Assembly: GCA_009838625.1 (NCBI GenBank)
Contig: VXRG01000137.1
Span: 1-64,000 of the forward strand
DNA length: 64,000 nucleotides
Reading direction: 5' to 3'
Source: Caldilineaceae bacterium SB0664_bin_27
GTDB taxonomy: Bacteria; Chloroflexota; Anaerolineae; Caldilineales; Caldilineaceae
Shown in pieces: positions 30,661 through 39,803 of the stretch. The position numbers and the translations under genes were made by a program. The notes under the pieces are model-generated. The model was not told where the DNA came from, did no database searches, and saw nothing but the letters and a program-made list of their open reading frames with translations. The stretch's first letter is position 1. Each line of letters starts with the position of its first letter.

Positions 30661-30689
30661 ACACCTGGAGCCGGTCGCTCGCCTGATCA

Positions 30690-31637
30690 GTGGCCGCGAG
30701 GTTTGTATATCACATGGCACAGACTAGCAGATTGCGTCTTCCGCCGCGGGAGGAGTTGCTCTATAGAGTTCTACTCATCCTCGGCATCATACTAGGGCTT
30801 GTCATCGCGGCGTTGCCTTTTCTGTGGATGGCCGTCAGCTCGCTGGGCACTGCGGGAATGGTCATACGGATAGGCTTCACTTGGGACATGTTCAACCCCT
30901 TGAACTGGAGCCTGGAACCCTATGTCGTTGCCTGGAAGATGGCCAGCATCAGCAAATACATCCGCACAACGACCATTTACGCGGTCGCGGTTACAGTGCT
31001 GGCGACAACAACGTCCTCGCTGGCAGGTTACGTCTTTGGCCGTCTGCGTTTCCCTGCGCGTGACTTTCTTTTCGGACTCGTTCTGGCCACGATGATGATA
31101 CCCGGATCAGTCACTTTTCTGCCGCTCTTTATTCTCATGCTGCGGCTGCCGCTGTTGGGCGGCAACGACATTTTTGGCGCAGGCGGGCACGGCCTTTACA
31201 ACAGCTACGCCGGCCTGATCCTGCCCAACGTGGTCAGCGCCAGCTCCATCTTTCTTTTCCGCCAGTTTTTCCGCACGCTGCCGAAAGATTTGGAGGATGC
31301 GGCACGCATCGACGGCTGCAGCGAGCCTATGATCTGGCTGCGGGTGATTATGCCCCTTTCCGGCCCCGTCGTCACCGTCGTGGCCCTCTTCCAATTCCAG
31401 GGAAGCTGGAACGCTTTCGTCTGGCCGCTGGTGATGTCCAGCTCCGAACGGCTCTACACGATTTCGGTCGGAATGTATTCCCTCGCCTACGGCTCCGGTT
31501 CGCTGACTTCAATGGCAGAACTGTTCCAGTCTGTTTTGTTGGCGGGATCGGTGATGGCCGTGCTTCCCATTCTCTTCCTCTTCATCGCATTTCAGCGCCA
31601 GTTTGTGCAGGGCATCGCTCTCACCGGACTGAAGTAA
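30690..31637 (+). CDS. ABC transporter permease, sugar (MalG-like)
   Basis: DLEDAARIDGCSEPMIWLRVIMPLSGP motif; alternative start ATG at 30714. Confidence 0.9.
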   Translation: MAARFVYHMAQTSRLRLPPREELLYRVLLILGIILGLVIAALPFLWMAVSSLGTAGMVIRIGFTWDMFNPLNWSLEPYVVAWKMASISKYIRTTTIYAVAVTVLATTTSSLAGYVFGRLRFPARDFLFGLVLATMMIPGSVTFLPLFILMLRLPLLGGNDIFGAGGHGLYNSYAGLILPNVVSASSIFLFRQFFRTLPKDLEDAARIDGCSEPMIWLRVIMPLSGPVVTVVALFQFQGSWNAFVWPLVMSSSERLYTISVGMYSLAYGSGSLTSMAELFQSVLLAGSVMAVLPILFLFIAFQRQFVQGIALTGLK

Positions 31638-31666
31638 ACTGGCAAGTCGGCGTTCTGTGCCGCCGC

Positions 31667-32869
31667 GTGGCGAATCCCATGACACTACAAAACATACCGG
31701 CACCTGCACTGGCTGAAGTCGAACACTCGCTGGTCGACTATGCGCGTGACCGCTACGCCGGCCACCCCCGCCAGGGCGGCATCTTCAACTTCGGCGGCGG
31801 CGAGATCGCCATCATCTACAACCGCGCGCCGTGCGCCTACCGTCACCGCAGCGATGTCCAGCACGGTCCGACAGGCTACCATGGCCGCTCGCAGTTCATC
31901 CTGGCGCGCAGTTTCGACAGCGGTTTAAGCTGGGACCGGGCCAACGACGTTGTCATCTTCGACGAAAGTGCACCGGTTGAAGAGCGGCGCGCATTTCTGC
32001 AGCAGGTGGAAACGGACCCCAGTGTCGCGCGACAATGGATTGATCTGACTGCGCCCGATACGGCCATCCTATTCGGCCGTACCAATGCCGGCGAGGGACA
32101 ACTTCCCGCTCTGCTCTGCTTCGCCGTGCGTTCGCCGGATCGCGGCCTGACCTGGGAGTCTGTTCCGACGCTGGTGCAGCCGCCTCTCGGCCACGACATG
32201 GTGCACAAGGACGGGCACCCGCTCATACAGATGCCGGACGGGACGCAGTTGGCCGCGATGACGGCCGGCCTGCCCACCGGCGGCGTGGTCCTGTATGGCA
32301 CAGATGACAACGGGCTCAGCTGGGAACCGCTCGCCCGCATCTGTGATGATCCTACCGGAGACGGGCGCCCCACCTACGCAGGCCTGCTCCTTCTGCCCTC
32401 GGGGCGCCTGCAATGCTACACGCTCAACATAGACGGGCTGCGTGACGCCATCCAGCTGAACTATTCAGATGATGGCGGCTACTCCTGGTCCCTGCCGAAA
32501 CCGATTGTGCGCTGGGGACGCTCTCCGTGGGCGATGCAGTCTCGGGAGCGGAGGAGCATCTTGTCTGGTTTCGGCAAACACTATCGTTCGCCTTGGCCGA
32601 TGCAGCTGGCGGACGGCCGGATTGTTGTCCTATTCGGGCGCCGCAAGGTCCCCCGCGGGATCGGCATGATCATAAGCGAAGATGAAGGCGAGACCTGGAG
32701 CGACGAGCAGATTCTCCGCGACGACTGCCCTACCACAGATTTGGGATATCCGGTTGCAACGGAAGTGGAACCCGGCCTCATTTTCACCGCCTACTACTTC
32801 ACGATGGACGACGGCAATGGCATGGGCGGCACCCGCTACATTGCCGGTTCAACTTTCCTTCTCAAGTGA
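31667..32869 (+). CDS. sialidase-like (Asp-box) protein
   Basis: Asp boxes SFDSGLSW, SPDRGLTW, TDDNGLSW, YSDDGGYSW, SEDEGETW; alternative ATG start at 31679. Confidence 0.8.
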   Translation: MANPMTLQNIPAPALAEVEHSLVDYARDRYAGHPRQGGIFNFGGGEIAIIYNRAPCAYRHRSDVQHGPTGYHGRSQFILARSFDSGLSWDRANDVVIFDESAPVEERRAFLQQVETDPSVARQWIDLTAPDTAILFGRTNAGEGQLPALLCFAVRSPDRGLTWESVPTLVQPPLGHDMVHKDGHPLIQMPDGTQLAAMTAGLPTGGVVLYGTDDNGLSWEPLARICDDPTGDGRPTYAGLLLLPSGRLQCYTLNIDGLRDAIQLNYSDDGGYSWSLPKPIVRWGRSPWAMQSRERRSILSGFGKHYRSPWPMQLADGRIVVLFGRRKVPRGIGMIISEDEGETWSDEQILRDDCPTTDLGYPVATEVEPGLIFTAYYFTMDDGNGMGGTRYIAGSTFLLK

Positions 32870-32955
32870 GGCAGTCGCGTCCTTGGAGGATCGCTCAGAA
32901 AAGCCGACGAGATGGATGCCTTCTTTCCGGCCACTGAAACTAGAGGGAGACCTCA

Positions 32956-33948
32956 ATGACTGATATGATCAATATGGCGCTGATCGGTTGCGGAGGCATG
33001 GGGCGCAGCCATATGGGCAGAGCCCGCGACCTGCCGGAGTTGAACTTCACGGCCTATGTCGATGCCATCGAAGAGGCTGCCGCCGGCGCCTGCCAGGAGT
33101 TCGGGGGCCGCTACCACACGACTGACGTCGAAACCGTGTGGGACGACGACGAGATTGACGCAGTCCTTATCGCCACCCACCATGATTCGCACACACCGTT
33201 CGCGACCCAGGCGGCCGCGGCTGGCAAGCATATCTTTCTCGAAAAACCGATGGCGCTCACGATCGAGGAGTGCTATGAGATCGAAGAGGCGGTAGCCAAG
33301 GCCGGTGTCAAACTTATGATGGGCTTCAAATTTCGCTTTGCCCCGCTGGTCGCCAAGGTGAAAGAGGTCATCCCGAAGCCTTTGGTTACCGTGGGCCAGA
33401 GTCTGCATGCCAACATGAAGGGCTGGGCGATCACGCCCGAGCGCGGCGGCGGACCCGTTCTCTCAAACGGCTGTCACGCCTTTGACCTGGTCTACTGGCT
33501 AAACGAGTCGGAGCCGGTGCGTATCAGCGCGGCCGGCGGTTCCCTTACCCATCCGGAGTACGGGCTGATCGACAATGCCGCAGTTTCGGTCGAGTTCGAG
33601 AACGGTAGCATTGCCTCCATCATCGCCGGCGACAGTGGGGACGCCCGTTACACGTCCAAGTTTTTCTTCGAGGTTCTCGACGGGCAGCGCACGGCCACGC
33701 TTCACGACCGCTGCCACAAGGTCACATTTGGCGGCTGCGAACTTGATTCGCTGTCGGTTGAAGAACTGCCACCCCCTGCTCCCTCTGATCCGGAGGGTAC
33801 GCGAGGCGAGCTGGAAGCCTGGGCCCGGTGTCTGCTCGATGATAGCGAGCCGCCAATCGGTCCTCGCGACGGCACACGGGCGACCGCGATGGTGCTCAAA
33901 GCATTTGAGGCGATTCGCAGCGGCAAGACGCAGGAGTTGCGGTTGTGA
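32956..33948 (+). CDS. Gfo/Idh/MocA family oxidoreductase
   Basis: ALIGCGGMGRSHM; GKHIFLEKPMALTIEE. Confidence 0.93.
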   Translation: MTDMINMALIGCGGMGRSHMGRARDLPELNFTAYVDAIEEAAAGACQEFGGRYHTTDVETVWDDDEIDAVLIATHHDSHTPFATQAAAAGKHIFLEKPMALTIEECYEIEEAVAKAGVKLMMGFKFRFAPLVAKVKEVIPKPLVTVGQSLHANMKGWAITPERGGGPVLSNGCHAFDLVYWLNESEPVRISAAGGSLTHPEYGLIDNAAVSVEFENGSIASIIAGDSGDARYTSKFFFEVLDGQRTATLHDRCHKVTFGGCELDSLSVEELPPPAPSDPEGTRGELEAWARCLLDDSEPPIGPRDGTRATAMVLKAFEAIRSGKTQELRL

Positions 33949-34145
33949 GGCTTATCTGAGGCCCTGTCCCTTCTTCGGCAAGGAACTGTCGAAGATCGAT
34001 ATGGGGCCCTTGCCGACGGCAAGCTATCCCTTTCCAAGTCCGAGGAACGCGAGGTGGCACGTAGAGCGAGGGCCACCCGATATGCGGGCATTTCTCAGAG
34101 CCATCTTGCCTGAAACGTGCCAGTTCCCCGAATCGCAAGTCCCGC

Positions 34146-34460
34146 TTAAGTAAACAGAATCGTCACCAACACAGCGCACTCTTCTTCCGCCTCCAGTGCG
34201 TGCATCGTGCCTCCCTCCAAGAAGAGCCAGGAACCTGGAGCCAGCGACCGCGGCTCGTCCTCAACGAAGAAGGTGCAACTGCCGCTCAGGCAATGGACAG
34301 TAATTGGCCCGTCAACCTTGTGCGGTGGAATCTTCTTGCCAGGGCCGAGGTAGACCCGAATCGCTTCGAACTCTTTCTCTTTAACGACTGCGGTTGAGGC
34401 CGTTCCCCCAAAGGTGTTGAGGTCAACAACCTTCCCATGTTCTGCGTGCTCTATAGCCAT
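34146..34460 (-). CDS. small cupin-domain protein
   Basis: ATG at 34460 with gaggaaac RBS; KKIPPHKVDGPITVHCLSGSCTFFVEDEPRSLAPGSWLFLEGGTMHALEAEEECAVLVT. Confidence 0.82.
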   Translation of the reverse strand: MAIEHAEHGKVVDLNTFGGTASTAVVKEKEFEAIRVYLGPGKKIPPHKVDGPITVHCLSGSCTFFVEDEPRSLAPGSWLFLEGGTMHALEAEEECAVLVTILFT

Positions 34461-34581
34461 TCGTTGTTTCCTCCTCAGTCCTGCATTTGCGCCTGCCTGC
34501 GTCATTTCAAGTATATCTGAAGGACATTACGGTCAGCCACGCTATAGGTAATAGGCAGTTTTTCGACGGAGCGCCAAGTTG

Positions 34582-34971
34582 TCACCCTCCTACTTGGGCC
34601 GTCTGTCGCACCATCCACTCCAGGTAGTTCTTGCGAGACATGCCGCGTCGCTTGGATTCCGAATCGATAAACTCTGCTACTCCAGCACCCAGCGTGATAT
34701 TCAGCCTCACACTTGGCTTGTCGGGCGCGGAGCGGACCAATACGATGGACGTAAGGGCGCAGCCTTCTGGAACCTCTACTTCTTCCAAAGTGCTGGGCGG
34801 AACCAGCTCCTGTCCATCTCGCTCCATTTCTATGGCATAGTCCTGAAGTACCGCGGCCCCGTTCAGGATCACTTCATCCAAAGTCTCACCCATAGCCGCA
34901 ATGCCCTCAATATCGGGGAACACGATACCGTACGCGCCGCGTTCACCGTCTATTAGCGCTGTATATCTCAT
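34582..34971 (-). CDS. HicB-family protein (antitoxin-like), no adjacent HicA
   Basis: YTALIDGERGAYGIVFPDIEGIAAMGETLDEVILNGAAVLQDYA HicB-like N-term; Arc/MetJ-like C-term SVRLNITLGAGVAEFID. Confidence 0.75.
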   Translation of the reverse strand: MRYTALIDGERGAYGIVFPDIEGIAAMGETLDEVILNGAAVLQDYAIEMERDGQELVPPSTLEEVEVPEGCALTSIVLVRSAPDKPSVRLNITLGAGVAEFIDSESKRRGMSRKNYLEWMVRQTAQVGG

Positions 34972-35012
34972 CTAGTCCTCTTATGTCTCTTTGCGCTCAA
35001 GCTCCCCTTGAG

Positions 35013-36104
35013 CTAACTACGTGCCCTGTAAAAGGGTCGCTTGCAAATACGTGCCCGGCGCGGCCTGCCGTGGATCAGTACGTGGATCTCCGAACCGATG
35101 CGGGTCATACCTCGCGGCAGATATCCCAACCCGAAAAATCTGTCCAGAGTTGGGCTCTTCATGCCGGTTGTGACGTGCCCGACCACCTGCCCCTCAAGAC
35201 CGATGATCCCATACTCCTCCCTGGGAACGGCCTTTTCGATCATCTCGAAGCCCACCAGATAACGCTCGGTTCCCTCCAGCTTCACTTTCAGCAATGCGTT
35301 GCGCCCCAGGAAGGCCGGTTTCTGCAGGGCGACGACCCAACCGAGCCGCGCTTCGTAGGGGTTGGTCCTGGCGTCGATTTCGTGGCCGTATAGCGACATG
35401 CAGGCTTCGAATCGCAAACTGTCGCGGGCCGCTAGGCCGCAAGGCAGAAGACCATCGCCCGTCCCCTCGGCCAGAAGGGCATCCCAGAACGGGACCGCCT
35501 TGTCCGGAGGCAGGTAGAGCTCAAAGCCGTCCTCACCCGTGTAGCCGGTGCGGCCCAGGAGCATCTCGATCCCCCCAACCTCAGCCTGCAGAGCCGTGCG
35601 GGGCGGCGCGGCTGCAATATCCGAGGCGCTCATCCTGTCCAGGATAGCGGCTGCTTTCGGGCCTTGCACGGCCAGCATATACGTCTCGTCCGAAATGTCG
35701 GTCAGCTCCACGCGGTACCCATGGGTGAAGCTTTGCAACCATGTAAAATCCTTCTCCCTGTTGGCGGCGTTGACGACGATAAGCCACTTGTCTGGCAGGC
35801 GGTAGATGAATATGTCATCAACGATCGTGCCGTCATCATAACAGAGCAGGCTGTAACGGGCTTCCCACTCCTTTACACCAGAGACATCCGCTACCTGCAC
35901 ATATTGCAGAAACGACAGCGCGTCCTCGCCCCTGAGCGCAAACTGGCCCATGTGGTCGATGTCGAACACACCGGCGGCGGTACGCACGCTTCGATGTTCT
36001 GCGTTGGGCCCGGCCGTATACTGTACAGGCAGTTCGTAATCGGCAAAGGGAACCATGCGTCCGCCCAGTCCTACATGTCGGTCGTAAAGTCGGGTCTGTT
36101 TCAT
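35013..36104 (-). CDS. gcvT: glycine cleavage T-family aminomethyltransferase
   Basis: MKQTRLYDRHVGLGGRMVPFADYELPVQY; GRTGYTGEDGFELYLP; GLAARDSLRFEACMSLYGHEID. Confidence 0.9.
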   Translation of the reverse strand: MKQTRLYDRHVGLGGRMVPFADYELPVQYTAGPNAEHRSVRTAAGVFDIDHMGQFALRGEDALSFLQYVQVADVSGVKEWEARYSLLCYDDGTIVDDIFIYRLPDKWLIVVNAANREKDFTWLQSFTHGYRVELTDISDETYMLAVQGPKAAAILDRMSASDIAAAPPRTALQAEVGGIEMLLGRTGYTGEDGFELYLPPDKAVPFWDALLAEGTGDGLLPCGLAARDSLRFEACMSLYGHEIDARTNPYEARLGWVVALQKPAFLGRNALLKVKLEGTERYLVGFEMIEKAVPREEYGIIGLEGQVVGHVTTGMKSPTLDRFFGLGYLPRGMTRIGSEIHVLIHGRPRRARICKRPFYRARS

Positions 36105-36292
36105 TAATTCCTTGTCTCCAAAACCCCGCCGGGTCTCCCCGGAATCACTCAGATCAAACAGCACTGATCATACAACAAAATGGCTGGGAATTGGCAAATA
36201 TATGAAGGATTCGTTGTCGCTCAGGAACGGATTCGAAATCCGGGACAGTCTGTCGTCTATTCCCACTTCCAAGAGGCCGACGAGCGTGCGCG

Positions 36293-36320
36293 TTGACAGG
36301 GAATGTCCATTCGTTATATT
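36293..36320 (+). promoter_or_regulatory. sigma70-type promoter TTGACA-16-TATATT
   Basis: ttgaca 36293-36298, 16-nt spacer, tatatt 36315-36320; next in-frame ATG with signal peptide at 36422. Confidence 0.65.
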
Positions 36321-36421
36321 CTGAAAGTTCAGTGACCAGTGATGAGTCGTCAGAATACCCTCGCAACGACTGGTATGGCCGGCCACTGGTCACCACCCGC
36401 TGGCATGGCGCGCGAAAATTA

Positions 36422-39400
36422 ATGTTCAAACGTTCATCAGCATCAGACAGTCTTCACAGGCGCACCCTGCTTCTGCCGGTCGCCGCGGCCTTCGTCCTGC
36501 TTTTCTGGCCTGCTCAGATCTTCGCCCACGGAACCCTGATTCCCCCCTGGTCCGACTATACACAGGAAGACGGCCTGGCCTCCAACAACGTTCTGGCCGT
36601 CACGGTGGGCGAGGGGGAAGTCTGGTTCGGGACCGACCACGGCATCAGCCGCTACAACGGCGCCTGGAGTTCGTGGACGGATGGCGCCGATCTGCAAGGC
36701 GGTGTGTATAGCTTGACTCTCGGAGAAACCAGCTCAGATCTCTGGGCTGGCACGGCAACCGGCGCTGTCCTCGCCTGGGAAGGAAGCTCCTGGGATATTC
36801 TCACGCGGCTGGATTCTCCGGTGAGGGCACTCCACTACACGGGTGGCCAACTCTGGATCGGAACGGCTTCCGGCCTCTACCTTTGGAATGTTGACGCGCC
36901 GTCACGCGTTTCCGGGCTGGACGAAGCATATATCAACGTGATCGGCAGCTCGAACGGCGGAGACAGTATCTGGGTCGGAACGTCCGACGGGCTCTGGCTC
37001 AGGCAGGACGGCCGCTGGAGCGCTATTGGCGAAGCGGAAGGGCTGCCCGCAAGGGAGGTTACCGCCCTGTGGGCTGATGCCGACGGATCGGTGTGGGTGG
37101 CCGCAGACGGCAACATCGTCTGGCGGGATCCCTCCACAGGAGACTGGACACAGGTAGAGACCGACCCTCTGCATGCCCGTGAACGCGTGCGCATTACTTC
37201 GCTGGCCGGCGATGGGTCCGGCAATGTCTGGGTCGGTACGGAAGGCGGCGGATTCTTTCGCCTCGTGGAACGTGAGGTCGAACCCTCGACAACGCCGCAA
37301 TACACTTTGATCCCACAGTCGATAAACAGCGGGGAAACTTCCTTCATCCATGCTGTCGCGGTCGACCAGGCCGGCTCTCTCTGGCTGGGTACCGTTTCCG
37401 GCGTCTTCCGTTCGGACAGGGAGATTTGGGGGCGGGAGATTCATCCCCCGGCTTCAAGCCCTGCCAACGAGATTCAGGCGATGCTTGCCGATGAAGAGGG
37501 CCGCCTCTGGATCGGCACACGAGGTGAAGGGATCCGCCGTAAAGCCGCCGGCAACGGCCTCGCCGATGAGGCGTTTTTCGACGTGGAAAGCGGTCTCCCC
37601 AGTCTCTTTGTCACAGATCTCGCCATCGACGCGTCGGGCCGTATCTGGGCCGGTACATGGTGGGGCCTTGCTTCATTGGAACCCGGCGCGGAACTGTGGA
37701 CACAGCCCATTCCTCCGGAAACGCTCCCTTCAGCTCTGGTGACTAAAGTTTTGGCCCGGGAGCGTCAGCTTTGGATAGGCACCGACAACGGCTTGGCGCG
37801 TTACGATCTTGACACCGGCGTTCTGTCAGTTGAGGAGGCCCTGACCCAACAGGTCGTCCAGGATCTGGCGCTTGACGCCTCAGGCCGACTGTGGGCAGCT
37901 ACCGAGAGCGGGGGGATATTCGTCGGCGAACCCGATGGCGGATGGACCAGGTATCAGGCCAGCTCGGAGGCGGGTAAGTCGATCTTCGGTGACAATGTCG
38001 CCGCACTGGTCTCCGACCCGAAGGTACCCGGCGCCATGTGGGCAGCGGTCAACCGTCACGGCCTGATCTATTTTGACGGCCAGGTCTGGCGCGATCGCAC
38101 GGCCGCCGCTCGTCTTCCGAGCAAGCTTTTCTACGACCTGTACGTCGACCCGGTCGACGCCTCTCTGTGGATCGGCAGTGAGGGCGGCGTCACCCGTTAT
38201 GACGGCCGCACATGGGAAACGCTCATTGTCGAATCGGTCCTGCCTGCCGCGTCCATCTCTTCAATCGTTCGCTCACCCAGCGGGATCTACTGGTTCGGCA
38301 GCAGAGAAGGGCTGACATTCCATCGCCCGGATTCTGTGCCCCCTTGGATCAGGATCGGGGACGTCTCTGGCCAGGCCGTACTGACTTCTGCAAATGAATG
38401 GAAGGTGGAATCCGAAGGCAATATCATCATTGGTTATGAAGCTGGCGATCTCTATACGCCTCAATCTGAACTCGTCGTCCTCTACCGGCTGAGTCCTCCC
38501 GGAGAACTCGGCCAGTGGCAGCTCCTGGACCGGCCCTTTCTGGAGTTGTCCGACTTTACCGAAAAGGGCCAGTACACGCTCGAGTTTCAGGTGCGGGATT
38601 TCGCCTTCACCTATTCCGCAATTAGCAGCGTTTCCTTTGAAGCAGAACCGCTGCCCGCGCAGATGCGGCTCCCTCTGCTGGGGTCGATCCGCACAGACTA
38701 TCTCATTACACTCATCGTCACCGGCCTGCTGGCGCTTATCGGCTTCGGCTACATGGGTATAGAGGTCATTCAGACCCGCCGCCGGGCACTGGACGCCGTA
38801 GTCCGCTCCTTCAATCCATTCATCAGCGGCGAGCCTGTGCGGCGAGAGGACATGTTCTTCGGCAGAAGGGAGATGCTGCAGAAGATCGTGGATACATTGC
38901 ACAACAACAGCATCATGATTCACGGCGAACGCCGGATCGGCAAGACGACCCTGCTCTATCAGCTGAACAACCATCTTTGGGGCCTGGAGGATGAGGAGTA
39001 CTGGTTTGTGCCGCTATACGTCGACCTCGAGGGCACTGAGGAGGATACATTCTTCCATTTCCTGATGGAGGAGATCCTGCACACGTCTTCTACGCTGTCC
39101 GGGCTTACGCCTGAGACGAAAGATGCCCTCCAGGACCTTCTTTACTACCGCCCTGGACACGAACAGTACACCGACAGAGAGTTCATCAGAGATCTGCGTG
39201 ACGTGATCAAGGCACTGCAGCATTTCGGTGAAGAGAGTCATCCTGGCAAGCACCTGCGCTTGATCCTTCTGATGGACGAAATGGACGTCTTCAACGCCTA
39301 CGATCACCTGATGCAGCAACGGCTGCGGCGAATCTTCATGCGTGACTTTGCGGCTACGCTCGGAGCGGTTATTGCCGGCATCCGAATCAGCAAGGAGTGG

Positions 39401-39718
39401 GGTCGAATCGAGAGCCCCTGGTACAATCTGTTTAATGAGATCGAACTGGAGCCATTTACCCGCGAGCAGGCAATGCAGCTGCTCACCGAGCCGGTACGAG
39501 GCTTTTACCGCTATGAACCGGGGGTCGTGGACTTCATTATCGAGAACTGTGCCGGGCGCCCCTTTCGCATTCAACAGTACGGCCTTGAGGCGGTCGGGCG
39601 CATGCTCGCTGACGGGCGGCGCACGATTACGATGGCAGACGCCGTTTTCGCCCATGGGCACATTCAGCAGATGGGTGATACCATCAATATTGGACTGAGT
39701 GAAGACAAAGACTCTTAG
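36422..39718 (+). CDS. HTCS-like sensor fused to P-loop ATPase: Reg_prop beta-propeller, Y_Y_Y-like domain, TM helix, STAND/AAA ATPase
   Basis: Signal peptide LHRRTLLLPVAAAFVLLFWPAQIFA; many LxxDxxGxxWIGTxxG repeats; TM TDYLITLIVTGLLALIGFGYMGIEV; Walker A GERRIGKTT; Walker B LRLILLMDEMD. Confidence 0.85.
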   Translation: MFKRSSASDSLHRRTLLLPVAAAFVLLFWPAQIFAHGTLIPPWSDYTQEDGLASNNVLAVTVGEGEVWFGTDHGISRYNGAWSSWTDGADLQGGVYSLTLGETSSDLWAGTATGAVLAWEGSSWDILTRLDSPVRALHYTGGQLWIGTASGLYLWNVDAPSRVSGLDEAYINVIGSSNGGDSIWVGTSDGLWLRQDGRWSAIGEAEGLPAREVTALWADADGSVWVAADGNIVWRDPSTGDWTQVETDPLHARERVRITSLAGDGSGNVWVGTEGGGFFRLVEREVEPSTTPQYTLIPQSINSGETSFIHAVAVDQAGSLWLGTVSGVFRSDREIWGREIHPPASSPANEIQAMLADEEGRLWIGTRGEGIRRKAAGNGLADEAFFDVESGLPSLFVTDLAIDASGRIWAGTWWGLASLEPGAELWTQPIPPETLPSALVTKVLARERQLWIGTDNGLARYDLDTGVLSVEEALTQQVVQDLALDASGRLWAATESGGIFVGEPDGGWTRYQASSEAGKSIFGDNVAALVSDPKVPGAMWAAVNRHGLIYFDGQVWRDRTAAARLPSKLFYDLYVDPVDASLWIGSEGGVTRYDGRTWETLIVESVLPAASISSIVRSPSGIYWFGSREGLTFHRPDSVPPWIRIGDVSGQAVLTSANEWKVESEGNIIIGYEAGDLYTPQSELVVLYRLSPPGELGQWQLLDRPFLELSDFTEKGQYTLEFQVRDFAFTYSAISSVSFEAEPLPAQMRLPLLGSIRTDYLITLIVTGLLALIGFGYMGIEVIQTRRRALDAVVRSFNPFISGEPVRREDMFFGRREMLQKIVDTLHNNSIMIHGERRIGKTTLLYQLNNHLWGLEDEEYWFVPLYVDLEGTEEDTFFHFLMEEILHTSSTLSGLTPETKDALQDLLYYRPGHEQYTDREFIRDLRDVIKALQHFGEESHPGKHLRLILLMDEMDVFNAYDHLMQQRLRRIFMRDFAATLGAVIAGIRISKEWGRIESPWYNLFNEIELEPFTREQAMQLLTEPVRGFYRYEPGVVDFIIENCAGRPFRIQQYGLEAVGRMLADGRRTITMADAVFAHGHIQQMGDTINIGLSEDKDS

Positions 39719-39803
39719 TCCTTCTGTCCGGTGAGCCAGATGAGAGCTTTCTCCCGGCACAAGACTGGCTGTCGAATTCAAAAAGGGGAATGCCCGCAGC
39801 GTT

